Part shown: positions 23,273 to 30,270 of the stretch, piece by piece
Layout of the letters: each line of letters opens with the position of its first letter
Position numbering within the stretch: the first letter of the stretch is position 1
From: RGIG9115 sp045644665
GTDB taxonomy: Bacteria; Bacillota; Clostridia; UBA1381
NCBI GenBank assembly: GCA_045644665.1
Contig: JAZRHH010000002.1
Span: 1 to 33,827 of the forward strand
Length of the DNA stretch: 33,827 nucleotides
Direction: 5' to 3'
Made by a program: the position numbers and the translations under genes
Notes under the pieces: generated by a model
Database searches by the model: none
What the model was told of the DNA's origin: nothing
The model's input: only the letters and a program-made list of their open reading frames with translations

Positions 23273-23411
23273 AGCTGTCAGCTCCTTTTTAAAATATTAG
23301 TCCCTAACCATATATTATGAAGGAAAAGGTGCTTGTGTACACAGATATGGTATAAAATTGTATAAAAGTGGACAGAATGTAGATAACATGAAAATTTGGG
23401 GAGTGTTGTCC

Positions 23412-23684
23412 ATGAAAAAAATTCCACGAAAGGTAGTAATTTTAGAAAACTTAACTTCACCATATATACATCAGGCAATAATAGTGCTTAACGACTATAA
23501 ACCAAGTCAGGAAACAAAGGTAATAATGGATGCCGAGCGCGTTGTAAATGATTATTTAAAAACACATAGCTTTTCTGCAGATAAAACCAAGGTATACTCC
23601 AAAAATAAGAAAAATAACAAGTGGCTTGGGTGGGCAGGTGTGATTGCTGCAACAGTAGTGGCTCTCATAATAAGATTTTGTTGA
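23412..23684 (+). CDS. Small protein of 90 residues with a C-terminal membrane anchor, unknown
   Basis: I do not recognise this protein. The ATG at 23412 has GGGGAG at 23398-23403, with an eight-base spacer; an earlier in-frame start has no such site. The first 70 residues are soluble and basic (MKKIPRKVVILENLTSPYI, then Lys-rich to about 72). The final 18 residues, GWAGVIAATVVALIIRFC, form a single hydrophobic helix with a terminal Cys. The layout is of a tail-anchored, cytoplasm-facing protein. It is a lone + strand gene between - strand units. Candidate -10 sequences (TATAAA) lie about 55 bases upstream, but no clear -35 was found. Confidence 0.6.
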   Translation: MKKIPRKVVILENLTSPYIHQAIIVLNDYKPSQETKVIMDAERVVNDYLKTHSFSADKTKVYSKNKKNNKWLGWAGVIAATVVALIIRFC

Positions 23685-23709
23685 CTTTACACCTCGCTTT
23701 TGTTATAAT
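23681..23709 (+). promoter_or_regulatory. Strong + strand promoter pointing antisense to the DUF4364 gene
   Basis: TTGACT (23681-23686), 17 bases and TATAAT (23704-23709) with an extended TGt. This is a near-consensus sigma-A promoter that overlaps the stop of the small membrane protein gene. No + strand gene follows for over 650 bases; transcription would begin just before the hairpin at 23716 and run antisense into the DUF4364 gene. Confidence 0.55.
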
Positions 23710-23741
23710 AAAAAAGGAATTCGCAAATTTTTGCGAATTCC
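23710..23741 (-). terminator. Terminator of the DUF4364 gene
   Basis: GGAATTCGCAA (23716-23726) pairs with TTGCGAATTCC (23731-23741) over 11 perfect bp with an ATTT loop. On the - strand it is followed by six T (A run at 23710-23715), so it is a good terminator for the gene at 23747-24310. On the + strand there is no T run. Confidence 0.88.
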
Positions 23742-23746
23742 TGAAA

Positions 23747-24310
23747 TTACTCTCTTGCGCCTGAATCTTCATCAGATGCGATAAGTATATCCACGATTTT
23801 CCTGTATATTGTTTCAGGATTTTTTTTGAATAGCTTGGCAGCTTTTTGTGCTTCGCTGCGGCTTCCTGAATATAGCTTGATTTCAAGAAGAGGGAGGTCG
23901 TCATCATCATAAATGCCAAGTATGGCGTTGTATTCCTCGTCACGTACAGGCTCAATTCCTGCCTTGATTTTTTGTTTTGCCGCTTCTTCTTTAAAGTACG
24001 GCTTAATGAATTTTTTTATAGGTGCTCTTATGTATGCAGGGATTGTATCTTCAAGATATTTTATAGCTTCCTTGCCCGGCGCTTCCAGCACAAACACATC
24101 GCAGCTGTGGTCGTCATGAAGCTTTGTTATGTGGTTTATCTCCTCCAGATGACCTAGAGCTATCTGGAACTCTACATAATTCACATTACAGTTTTCAAAT
24201 ATAAGATTTATAAGGTCGTCATACCTTAAAGGTCTGTCTGCTGCAGACATTGTATATAAGATAATGCATTGTATTTTTGCATTATCATTAATTTCACGGT
24301 TATATACCAT
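23747..24310 (-). CDS. DUF4364 family protein, probable winged-helix regulator
   Basis: The 187-residue soluble protein has the DUF4364 plan: an N-terminal winged-helix-like half (about 1-80: YNREINDNAKIQCIILYTMS, LIFENCNVNYVEFQIAL, LEEINHITKLHDD) and an acidic C-terminal half ending SDEDSGARE. The family is common in Clostridia and is thought to be DNA binding by fold; the target is unknown. The start is the ATG at 24310, with ACGGAGTGA upstream on the - strand. An extension to 24373 lacks a ribosome binding site and is hydrophobic, so it is not used. The gene is divergent from rnhB. Confidence 0.85.
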   Translation of the reverse strand: MVYNREINDNAKIQCIILYTMSAADRPLRYDDLINLIFENCNVNYVEFQIALGHLEEINHITKLHDDHSCDVFVLEAPGKEAIKYLEDTIPAYIRAPIKKFIKPYFKEEAAKQKIKAGIEPVRDEEYNAILGIYDDDDLPLLEIKLYSGSRSEAQKAAKLFKKNPETIYRKIVDILIASDEDSGARE

Positions 24311-24403
24311 TTTGAATTCACTCCGTAAGGGAAAATATATAAATATTTTAACATATGGAATAATAAAAATCAATACCTTTTATAACAATTAAGGAGAAGA
24401 AAC

Positions 24404-25045
24404 ATGAAACTTACAAAGGAAGAAGAGCTTATAAGACTTTATGAAATGGAAAGCATAGAGCGTGATATAAGAAAAACTAATGGTATTACATATATTGCAG
24501 GGGTTGATGAAGCAGGACGTGGTCCTCTTGCAGGTCCTGTTTTTGCGGCGGCTGTAATACTTCCGGAAAACTGCGTAATAGAGAAATTAAACGACTCAAA
24601 AAAGCTTTCGGAAAAGAAAAGGGAAGAGCTTTACGATATAATCACAGATAAGGCAATTGCCTGGAGTGTAATGTCTGTAGACGAAAAAACAATTGATGAA
24701 ATTAATATTTTAAATGCAACCTTTCTTGCAATGAACAAGGCTGCAGAGGCACTTTCTCCTGCGCCTGAACATGTACTTGTTGACGGAAATCGCATACGTG
24801 ATATGAAATTTCCATGTACAACGGTTGTAAAAGGCGATGCTAAAAGTATAAATATAGCCGCTGCCTCAATTCTTGCAAAAGTTTCGAGGGACAGGTTTAT
24901 TTGTACTATGGCAGAAAAGTATCCGGAATATGAATTTGAAAAGCACAAAGGCTACGGAACAAAGGCGCATACAGATGCAATTTTAAAGTATGGACCTTGT
25001 GAAATTCACAGGATGACTTTTCTAAAAAAATTATTAGGGGAGTAG
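24404..25045 (+). CDS. rnhB: Ribonuclease HII
   Basis: RNase HII cleaves the RNA strand of RNA/DNA hybrids and removes single misincorporated ribonucleotides. The 213-residue protein has the GVDEAGRGPLAGP motif with D35 and E36, DSKKLSEKKRE at 64-74, D127 in LVDGNR and D145 in VVKGDAKS. These are the DEDD catalytic residues of type 2 RNase H. An N-terminal extension of about 30 residues before the catalytic motif is usual in Firmicutes. The ATG at 24404 follows AAGGAG. It is followed four bases later by yraN, a frequent pairing. Confidence 0.96.
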   Translation: MKLTKEEELIRLYEMESIERDIRKTNGITYIAGVDEAGRGPLAGPVFAAAVILPENCVIEKLNDSKKLSEKKREELYDIITDKAIAWSVMSVDEKTIDEINILNATFLAMNKAAEALSPAPEHVLVDGNRIRDMKFPCTTVVKGDAKSINIAAASILAKVSRDRFICTMAEKYPEYEFEKHKGYGTKAHTDAILKYGPCEIHRMTFLKKLLGE

Positions 25046-25048
25046 GGT

Positions 25049-25396
25049 ATGACAGATAAGCAGGATATAGGAAATTTTGGCGAGGATGCGGCATCTGAAT
25101 ATCTCAAAGAAAAAGGATATAATGTTATACAACGAAATTTCAGATGCAAAACAGGAGAAATAGATATTATATGTGTAAAGGACGGCTGCACAGTTTTTGT
25201 TGAGGTAAAAACTCGCAAAAATTCTTTGTATGGAAGTGCTGCCGAGTTCGTAAACTATCATAAGCAGGTAAAAATAAAGAGAGCCGCCATGTATTTTATT
25301 AAAAATGCAGATGCAGATATGAGATTTGACGTTATAGAGGTATATCATAAAGACGGGCAAATCACAGAAATAAACCATATACAAGATGCTTTTTGA
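25049..25396 (+). CDS. yraN: UPF0102 (YraN) endonuclease-fold protein
   Basis: The 115-residue protein has the PD-(D/E)XK-like core typical of UPF0102: E37, D39 in GEIDII, and E52, K54 in VFVEVK. A GAxAEFV-like segment follows at about 62-67. Function is not established, although the fold is that of nucleases. It is encoded directly after rnhB, with GGGGAG in the rnhB terminal codons as ribosome binding site. The two are likely co-transcribed, and a role in DNA repair or recombination is plausible by association. Confidence 0.9.
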   Translation: MTDKQDIGNFGEDAASEYLKEKGYNVIQRNFRCKTGEIDIICVKDGCTVFVEVKTRKNSLYGSAAEFVNYHKQVKIKRAAMYFIKNADADMRFDVIEVYHKDGQITEINHIQDAF

Positions 25397-25462
25397 TAAT
25401 ATTGCACATAAAAATACATAATATGGCATAAAACTTTGTTTTGAAATTTTTGATAATAAAAC

Positions 25463-25491
25463 TTGCATTTTTTGGTTTTTTGTAGTATTAT
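25463..25491 (+). promoter_or_regulatory. Promoter of the aminotransferase transcript
   Basis: TTGCAT (25463-25468), 17 bases and TATTAT (25486-25491) lie about 150 bases before the aminotransferase start. Transcription should start near 25498-25500, which places the base of the leader stem at the very 5' end of the RNA. Confidence 0.75.
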
Positions 25492-25500
25492 ATAAAAGTG

Positions 25501-25603
25501 GTGTAAAAACCGGCAAATGCTTGTATTTATATGATTTTTCATCATTAACGGTTTTTGCACATAGTATAAATAAATGAAAGATTTAAACTCTTTTCTTTCA
25601 TTT
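25501..25603 (+). ncRNA. Structured 5' leader of unknown class, upstream of the aminotransferase
   Basis: GTGTAAAAACCG (25501-25512) and CGGTTTTTGCAC (25549-25560) close a 12-bp stem with one G-T pair around a 36-base interior that contains ATGAT/ATCAT (5 bp). A second stem, AAATGAAAGA (25572-25581) with TCTTTCATTT (25594-25603), has a 12-base loop and is followed by TCAAC and a six-T run. The pieces together look like aptamer plus terminator. It does not show T-box, SAM, lysine, glycine or PreQ1 signatures. A simple stabilised leader is the alternative. Confidence 0.5.
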
Positions 25604-25638
25604 TCAACATTTTTTAGCTAAGGAAGGAAGATTTATTC

Positions 25639-26826
25639 ATGATTTCAAAAAAGGCATTATCAATTGCACCGTCACCAACTCTTGCAATAGACACAAAATT
25701 CAAGCAAATGAAAGCGGACGGTATAGACGTTGTTGGATTTGGCGCAGGCGAGCCGGACTTTAATACTCCAAAGCATATATGTGATGCTGCTGTAAAGGCA
25801 ATTATGGAGGGTAAAACCCGTTATACTCCGGCTGCAGGAACACTTCCTCTCAGAAAAGCAGTTTGCGATAAGTTTTTAAAGGAAAACGGTCTTAGCTATG
25901 AGCCATCACAAATTGTTGTATCAAACGGCGCAAAGCACAGCCTTGTAAATGTGTTTATGGCAATTTGTAACCCCGGCGACGAGGTTATTATACCGGCACC
26001 TTACTGGGTAAGCTATCCCGAAATGGTTAAAATTGCAGACGGTGTGCCTGTAGTTCTTATGACAAAGGAAGAAAACGGATTTAAAACAACAGCAAAGGAA
26101 CTTGAGGCTGCAATTACTCCAAAAACAAGAGCAATTGTTTTAAACAGCCCTTCAAATCCTACGGGTATGATTTATACAGCTGAGGAGCTTAAGGAAATTG
26201 CAGATGTTGCTGTCCGTCATAATGTGTATGTTGTATCAGACGAAATTTATGAGCATCTTATTTATGAAGGCAAGCACACAAGTATTGCTTCATTTGGTGA
26301 AAAAATCAAAGACCTTACAATAATTGTAAACGGTGTTTCAAAGACATACGCTATGACAGGCTGGAGAATAGGCTTTACAGCTTCAAACTCAGCTCTTGCA
26401 AAGGCAATGTCAAGCGTTCAGTCACATGCAACATCAAACCCTAACTCAATTGCGCAGGAAGCAACAATTGCAGCGCTTGAGGGCGGACTTGAATGTGTTG
26501 AAGAAATGAAAAAAGAGTTTGTAAAAAGGCGCGACTATATGGTAGAGCGTATAAATAATATCCCCGGCGTATCATGCCTTAAGCCAAACGGCGCATTTTA
26601 TATTATGATGAATATAAAGGGCATAATAGGTACAACACTTTACGGAAAAGAAATTAAATCAGCAGATGATTTTGCAGATATGTTCCTTGATATAGCAAAG
26701 GTAGCTGTTGTTCCAGGAACAGGCTTTGAAGCTCCTGAGTACGTAAGATGGAGCTATGCAACAAGTATGGATAACTGCCGCGAGGGACTTGACAGACTTG
26801 AAAAATTTCTTTCAGGAAAATGCTAA
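25639..26826 (+). CDS. PLP-dependent aminotransferase, class I (aspartate aminotransferase-like)
   Basis: The 395-residue protein is a fold-type I aminotransferase of subgroup I-gamma, the group of Thermus and Bacillus AspB. Visible are GAGEPDFNTPKHI near 35-47, the cofactor-binding SPSNPTGMIY with N near 174, the PLP lysine K235 in VSKTYAMTGWRIG, and the terminal substrate-binding arginine in YVRWSYATS. Aspartate/2-oxoglutarate activity is the most likely, but substrate range varies in this group. The ATG at 25639 has GGAAGGAAG upstream. The gene stands alone, with its own promoter, structured leader and shared terminator. Confidence 0.9.
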   Translation: MISKKALSIAPSPTLAIDTKFKQMKADGIDVVGFGAGEPDFNTPKHICDAAVKAIMEGKTRYTPAAGTLPLRKAVCDKFLKENGLSYEPSQIVVSNGAKHSLVNVFMAICNPGDEVIIPAPYWVSYPEMVKIADGVPVVLMTKEENGFKTTAKELEAAITPKTRAIVLNSPSNPTGMIYTAEELKEIADVAVRHNVYVVSDEIYEHLIYEGKHTSIASFGEKIKDLTIIVNGVSKTYAMTGWRIGFTASNSALAKAMSSVQSHATSNPNSIAQEATIAALEGGLECVEEMKKEFVKRRDYMVERINNIPGVSCLKPNGAFYIMMNIKGIIGTTLYGKEIKSADDFADMFLDIAKVAVVPGTGFEAPEYVRWSYATSMDNCREGLDRLEKFLSGKC

Positions 26827-26836
26827 GTTTTTAAAT

Positions 26837-26866
26837 AAAAGGTTAGAGCGTTTGCTCTAACCTTTT
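26837..26866. terminator. Bidirectional terminator between the aminotransferase and amidohydrolase genes
   Basis: AAAAGGTTAGAGC (26837-26849) pairs perfectly with GCTCTAACCTTTT (26854-26866), with a GTTT loop. Its right arm overlaps the last codons and the stop of the - strand amidohydrolase gene. It can serve both convergent genes. Confidence 0.9.
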
Positions 26867-27663
26867 AATATTTTCATAGCATTTTTATAAGTAATATTTT
26901 CAAGCTCTTCTTGATTTAATCCAAGAGACAAAATAAAATCAAGTGTATCCTTTGGATTTTCCCAGGGTGCATCACTTCCGAAAAGTATTTTTTTACTGCC
27001 ATGGTTTTTTATTATGCGTTTTGCTTGAATTGGTGAAATGTAATCTTTAATAAACGCTGTGTCAAAATAAATGGGAGTTCCAACTAAATATTTTTCTGTG
27101 TCGTCCCATGTGCGCCAGCCTCCCAGGTGAGCCGCTATTATAAATTTTCCGCTTACATATTCCAATGCGTGTTTAAAATGTATTGGCATTGAATGAACGG
27201 GAGGGGGGAGCCCTATGTCATGCCCTGCATGAAAGACCGTGTAGAGCTCAAGCTCCTCTGCTTTTTTAAGAATTTTTATGATCTCCGGACTATCTACAAA
27301 GGTTTGCTGAAATTCCGGATGCAGCTTTATTCCTTTAAATCCGGCAATTTTTATTTTCTCAAGAATTTTATCCGTATTTTCGTTTTGAGGGTGAAGCGTA
27401 GCAAACGAAATAATTTTGCTGTCTGTGGCAGACGCTGCAAATGTATTTATAGAGTCTGTCTGTGTAGGCTTTGTGGCAATTGGCAGCGCAATGCTTATAT
27501 CAACGCTGCAATTTTTCATAAGAGATAATAGACCCTCTTTTGTTCCGTCATAATAACTTGTTGCTTCTTTGTGCTCATATTTCAAAGACCCAGCCTTTAA
27601 AATATCTATTGTTTTCTCGGCAATTTTGTCCGGAAATATATGTGTATGAAAATCAATCAACAT
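26857..27663 (-). CDS. Amidohydrolase-family metal-dependent hydrolase
   Basis: The 268-residue TIM-barrel protein has the family's metal ligands: HTH at H6 and H8, H145 in VFHAGHD, H179 in AAHLGGW and D231 in FGSDAPW, with GIKLHPEF at 111-118. These place it in the amidohydrolase_2 group (decarboxylase/lactonase-type members). No substrate can be assigned. The ATG at 27663 has AGAGGTG upstream and its own promoter. It is monocistronic. TatD DNases share the HxH start but differ in the later motifs. Confidence 0.85.
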   Translation of the reverse strand: MLIDFHTHIFPDKIAEKTIDILKAGSLKYEHKEATSYYDGTKEGLLSLMKNCSVDISIALPIATKPTQTDSINTFAASATDSKIISFATLHPQNENTDKILEKIKIAGFKGIKLHPEFQQTFVDSPEIIKILKKAEELELYTVFHAGHDIGLPPPVHSMPIHFKHALEYVSGKFIIAAHLGGWRTWDDTEKYLVGTPIYFDTAFIKDYISPIQAKRIIKNHGSKKILFGSDAPWENPKDTLDFILSLGLNQEELENITYKNAMKILKG

Positions 27664-27682
27664 TAAAAAACACCTCTGTCAT

Positions 27683-27711
27683 ATTATACATTGAAGTCTA
27701 TAAATATTCAA
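27683..27711 (-). promoter_or_regulatory. Promoter of the amidohydrolase gene
   Basis: On the - strand TTGAAT (27706-27711), 17 bases and TATAAT (27683-27688) lie about 20 bases before the gene's start. The -10 is perfect. Confidence 0.75.
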
Positions 27712-27729
27712 GTAATTATTTAAAAAACA

Positions 27730-27758
27730 TTGCCTTTTATTTTTGTTTGTGTTACAAT
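27730..27758 (+). promoter_or_regulatory. Promoter for the membrane protein gene at 27847
   Basis: TTGCCT (27730-27735), 17 bases and TACAAT (27753-27758) with an extended TGt. Transcription would start near 27765, so the paired TGTCGAA-like boxes would lie within the 5' leader, about 50 bases downstream. Confidence 0.6.
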
Positions 27759-27830
27759 GATTCCATCAAAGATAAAATTTTTGTCCTTGACTTGACATGA
27801 GCATAGTAAAGATGTCGAAAGATGTAGAAA
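27759..27830 (+). repeat. Dispersed element, copy A, with paired 0A-like boxes
   Basis: The element runs from GATTCC through TTTTTGTCC, CTTGACATGAG, ATAGTAAAGA to TGTCGAA (27813-27819) and TGTAGAA (27823-27829), the last two exactly ten bases apart. TGTCGAA is the consensus Spo0A-binding box; the second copy has one mismatch. A TTGTCC-17-TAGTAA pair inside it could be a second, weak promoter. It resembles the stretch at 33074-33146 closely and the one at 28463-28514 partly. Confidence 0.65.
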
Positions 27831-27846
27831 AAGAGGAGATGATGTT

Positions 27847-28461
27847 TTGAGTATTACAAAGAAAATAGTAATGATAATCGTTGCATTAATTTTAGTTTGT
27901 GTAATTGGTGTTTTAATTATTGCATCTCCGTGGATAATGTTAGCTGTTGGATTGTGGCTGTCGCCAGCTCCACCAAAACCAGAAATTACATATGGAGAAT
28001 TTGATTTTAAACTGGTTTATGAAATTGATGGAAAGATACAAACAATAGAAGATACTATAATTTGCGAATTTGATGGGTTTAATATTGATGAGGGCAGAGG
28101 GAAAACTCGTAGGTGGAAAGAAAATTTTGAAAATAAACAGAATAACGAACTTTATGCCTGGAGAGTTGAACAAATTGATAATCCTGATTTCAATGAATAT
28201 AAAGGTGGTCGTAAACCAGATTATCGTTATATAGTTTTAAAAAATATTGATGATTATAAAGTTCTTTTAAGTGTTGCGGGTGCAGAGTATTTTTTAGGCG
28301 AACCCGATAATACAACAACAGCCCCAATTGAACCTGGTATTTCTGTATATGATAAAAATACTTGTTATTTCAGTGAAAAAACAGAAGAATTTCTTGAGGA
28401 GCATAATTTTAAAATAGTCAGTTGGGAATGTGATGAACCTATCGAAAACACCTTTAAATAA
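27847..28461 (+). CDS. Membrane-anchored protein of 204 residues, unknown
   Basis: Not recognised by function. An N-terminal membrane segment (about 5-40, rich in Ile, Val and Leu, ending SPAPPKPEITYGEF) is followed by an extracellular domain with LVYEIDGKIQTIEDTIICEF and YRYIVLKN. It contains three cysteines and is rich in Asp, Glu, Tyr and Asn. The PPKPEITYGEF start of the extracytoplasmic part is, from memory, shared by a group of unnamed Clostridia proteins. The start is the TTG at 27847 with AGAGGAG at 27832-27838; an ATG at 27839 leads immediately to a stop. Its coding sequence is more A/T-rich than the neighbouring housekeeping genes. Confidence 0.7.
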   Translation: MSITKKIVMIIVALILVCVIGVLIIASPWIMLAVGLWLSPAPPKPEITYGEFDFKLVYEIDGKIQTIEDTIICEFDGFNIDEGRGKTRRWKENFENKQNNELYAWRVEQIDNPDFNEYKGGRKPDYRYIVLKNIDDYKVLLSVAGAEYFLGEPDNTTTAPIEPGISVYDKNTCYFSEKTEEFLEEHNFKIVSWECDEPIENTFK

Positions 28462-28462
28462 T

Positions 28463-28514
28463 TTTTTGTTCCTGACACGATATGGACCATGCAAAGATTG
28501 TCGAATTTGGCGAA
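28463..28514 (+). repeat. Dispersed element, copy B, with paired 0A-like boxes
   Basis: TTTTTTGTTCCTGAC, GATATGGACCATGCAAAGA and then TGTCGAA (28499-28505) and TGGCGAA (28508-28514) resemble copies A and C, with one base less between the boxes. Both boxes fit the Spo0A consensus TGNCGAA. The copy ends about 20 bases before the next gene's start and lies directly after the preceding gene's stop. Confidence 0.5.
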
Positions 28515-28535
28515 AAAGAAAAAGAGGTTGTACAT

Positions 28536-28862
28536 ATGAAAATACAAAAAATATATATTTGGTACACTATTATAATGTGGTTTCTGTGGAGTTCCATTAT
28601 GATTTTTCTTAGAATTTCAGGAAATGCTTTTGATGTGCAAAATGAACAACTCTTTTTTCTTATAATGAGTGTTTCTAAGATTGTTCATTGGATTTCTTTA
28701 ACTCCTGTTATTCCTGGATTGTGGGTGTTTGCACTTACATATTCAATTAGAAATAAAGAGCGTAAATATGTTGCGTTTAATGTTGTAAGTATATTGTTTA
28801 GTGTCGGTCTTTGGTTTCAATACTTTGTTACACACGTTGTACTTATATTGGGTGGTGTATAA
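28536..28862 (+). CDS. Small membrane protein of 108 residues, unknown
   Basis: Three hydrophobic segments are visible (about 5-23, 37-65 and 80-106), and no motif was recognised. The ATG at 28536 has AAGAGG upstream with an eight-base spacer; an in-frame ATG at 28482 would run through copy B and is not favoured. The gene lies 74 bases after the previous membrane protein gene. Both have TGTCGAA-type boxes before them, so they may form one co-regulated pair. The role is unknown. Confidence 0.65.
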   Translation: MKIQKIYIWYTIIMWFLWSSIMIFLRISGNAFDVQNEQLFFLIMSVSKIVHWISLTPVIPGLWVFALTYSIRNKERKYVAFNVVSILFSVGLWFQYFVTHVVLILGGV

Positions 28863-28984
28863 TAAGTATAATTTTAGTCCTAACATGACACGAACTTGAC
28901 ATCAAAATGCTTTGCATCTAAGCCGTCTGTCCCACATAAAAGAATAATCTTCGATTTATAGTAATTTATATGAGGTGATACATT
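28863..28984. other. Short non-coding gap with weak similarity to the 0A-box element
   Basis: A stretch at about 28875-28902 (AGTCCTAACATGACACGAAC) resembles the start of copy B, but no TGTCGAA box follows. No well-spaced promoter was found. The nuclease ribosome binding site TGAGGTGA is at the right end. Confidence 0.35.
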
Positions 28985-30247
28985 ATGAAAAAAACTAAAA
29001 TTAATACCGCTTTTATTGGATTTATCTGTTCTTTGTTTATTTGCGCATCTTCTGCACTTGCAAATGTGAGAGCAGATGTAGTTGTTAGTTTGCAAATTGA
29101 TAATCCTATTATGGAAGTAAATGGTGCAGATGCAGAGATTGACGCAGGGAGAGGTACAAAACCCATAATAACAAACGGTCGCACATTAGTTCCAATCAGG
29201 GCAATAATAGAAGCCTTTGGCGGCACTGTAGGGTGGGAAGAGAGTACACAATCTGTTTTGCTCAATATGGAAGATGATACAATAAAGCTTGTTATTGACA
29301 GTAACCGGGCATACCTTAATAGTAGCCCACAAACCCTTGATGTTGCACCTGCTATTATAAACGGACGTACCATGCTTCCAATTCGATTTGTGGCAGAGGG
29401 CTTTAATCTTGGAGTTGCCTGGGACAGTAGAACACAAACTGTATCAATAATAAAAGATACATTTGAGGATAGTGAATATAATTTTTTAATGAGAGATTTG
29501 CCTGCATATTCAGGCAAGGCGTGGACAGAGATAAATAATAACATACCTTTCTTTAAAGACCATGAGCTTATAAATGCCTCTTTTGAATATTATAGCTCCC
29601 TTGACGAGCTTGGAAGATGTGATGTCTGCTTTTCTTCTATAGCAACAGATTTAATGCCAACAGAACCTCGTGAAAGTATAAGCTCAGTAAAACCAACCGG
29701 CTGGATAAACGTTTCTTATGATAATGTAGACGGTGGGTATCTTTATAACAGATGCCATTTGATAGGTTTCCAGCTTACAGGTGAAAATGCAAACGAAAGA
29801 AACCTTATTACAGGCACGAGATACCTGAACGTTGATGGTATGCTTCCTTTTGAAAATGAAATAGCAGATTACATAGAAAGAACAGGAAACAGAGTTATGT
29901 ATCGTTCTACTCCTGTTTTTACAGGGAATAACCTTGTTGCTGACGGTGTACTTTTAGAAGCATATTCTATTGAAGATAATGGACAGGGTGTATCTTTTTG
30001 CGTGTATTGTTATAATGTTCAGCCGGAAATTAAAATCGATTATACAAGCGGCGCAAGTTCTGCCGGTGCATCTATAATAGAAACTCCCACCACGCCGCAG
30101 AATAATGTAAATTCAGGGGTGTATCGTACGCCAACAGGCAAGAGATATCATTTTGATGCAGAATGTGGTGGAAAAGACAGTTTTGAAACAACCCTTGATG
30201 ATGCCCAGAGAGCAGGGCTTACACCTTGCCAAAAATGTGCTCAATAA
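28985..30247 (+). CDS. Secreted stalk-domain DNA/RNA non-specific endonuclease with a C-terminal zinc-site
   Basis: The 420-residue protein has a signal peptide (about 1-27, ending SALA-N). A copper-amine-oxidase-like stalk domain follows (about 36-157), with two NGRT-x-(V/L)P-I-R motifs typical of Clostridia surface proteins. The nuclease domain (about 165-350) has YNRCHLIGFQLTG with H258 as the likely general base, and RNLITGTRYLN after it. The usual DRGH box is NRCH here. Residues 380-420 form a small domain with H389, C394, C415 and C418, resembling the Ada-like zinc module found at the ends of secreted nucleases. It probably works outside the cell, in DNA scavenging or biofilm/competence DNA processing. 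The start at 28985 follows GAGGTGA. Confidence 0.85.
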   Translation: MKKTKINTAFIGFICSLFICASSALANVRADVVVSLQIDNPIMEVNGADAEIDAGRGTKPIITNGRTLVPIRAIIEAFGGTVGWEESTQSVLLNMEDDTIKLVIDSNRAYLNSSPQTLDVAPAIINGRTMLPIRFVAEGFNLGVAWDSRTQTVSIIKDTFEDSEYNFLMRDLPAYSGKAWTEINNNIPFFKDHELINASFEYYSSLDELGRCDVCFSSIATDLMPTEPRESISSVKPTGWINVSYDNVDGGYLYNRCHLIGFQLTGENANERNLITGTRYLNVDGMLPFENEIADYIERTGNRVMYRSTPVFTGNNLVADGVLLEAYSIEDNGQGVSFCVYCYNVQPEIKIDYTSGASSAGASIIETPTTPQNNVNSGVYRTPTGKRYHFDAECGGKDSFETTLDDAQRAGLTPCQKCAQ

Positions 30248-30270
30248 AATAGACAAAGGAGGAAATGAAA

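Noticed and set aside
23334..23345. TGTGTACACA palindrome before the small membrane protein gene
   Set aside because: Short, single copy and not placed against a convincing promoter, so not called as an operator.
25034..25516. 160-codon - strand open frame over yraN and the aminotransferase promoter
   Set aside because: Antisense to yraN, rich in Cys/Tyr/Ile as expected of a shadow, and without a ribosome binding site.
27839..27850. ATG-ATG start for the membrane protein at 27847
   Set aside because: The frame reads a stop after three codons; the TTG at 27847 is in frame with the protein and well spaced from AGAGGAG.
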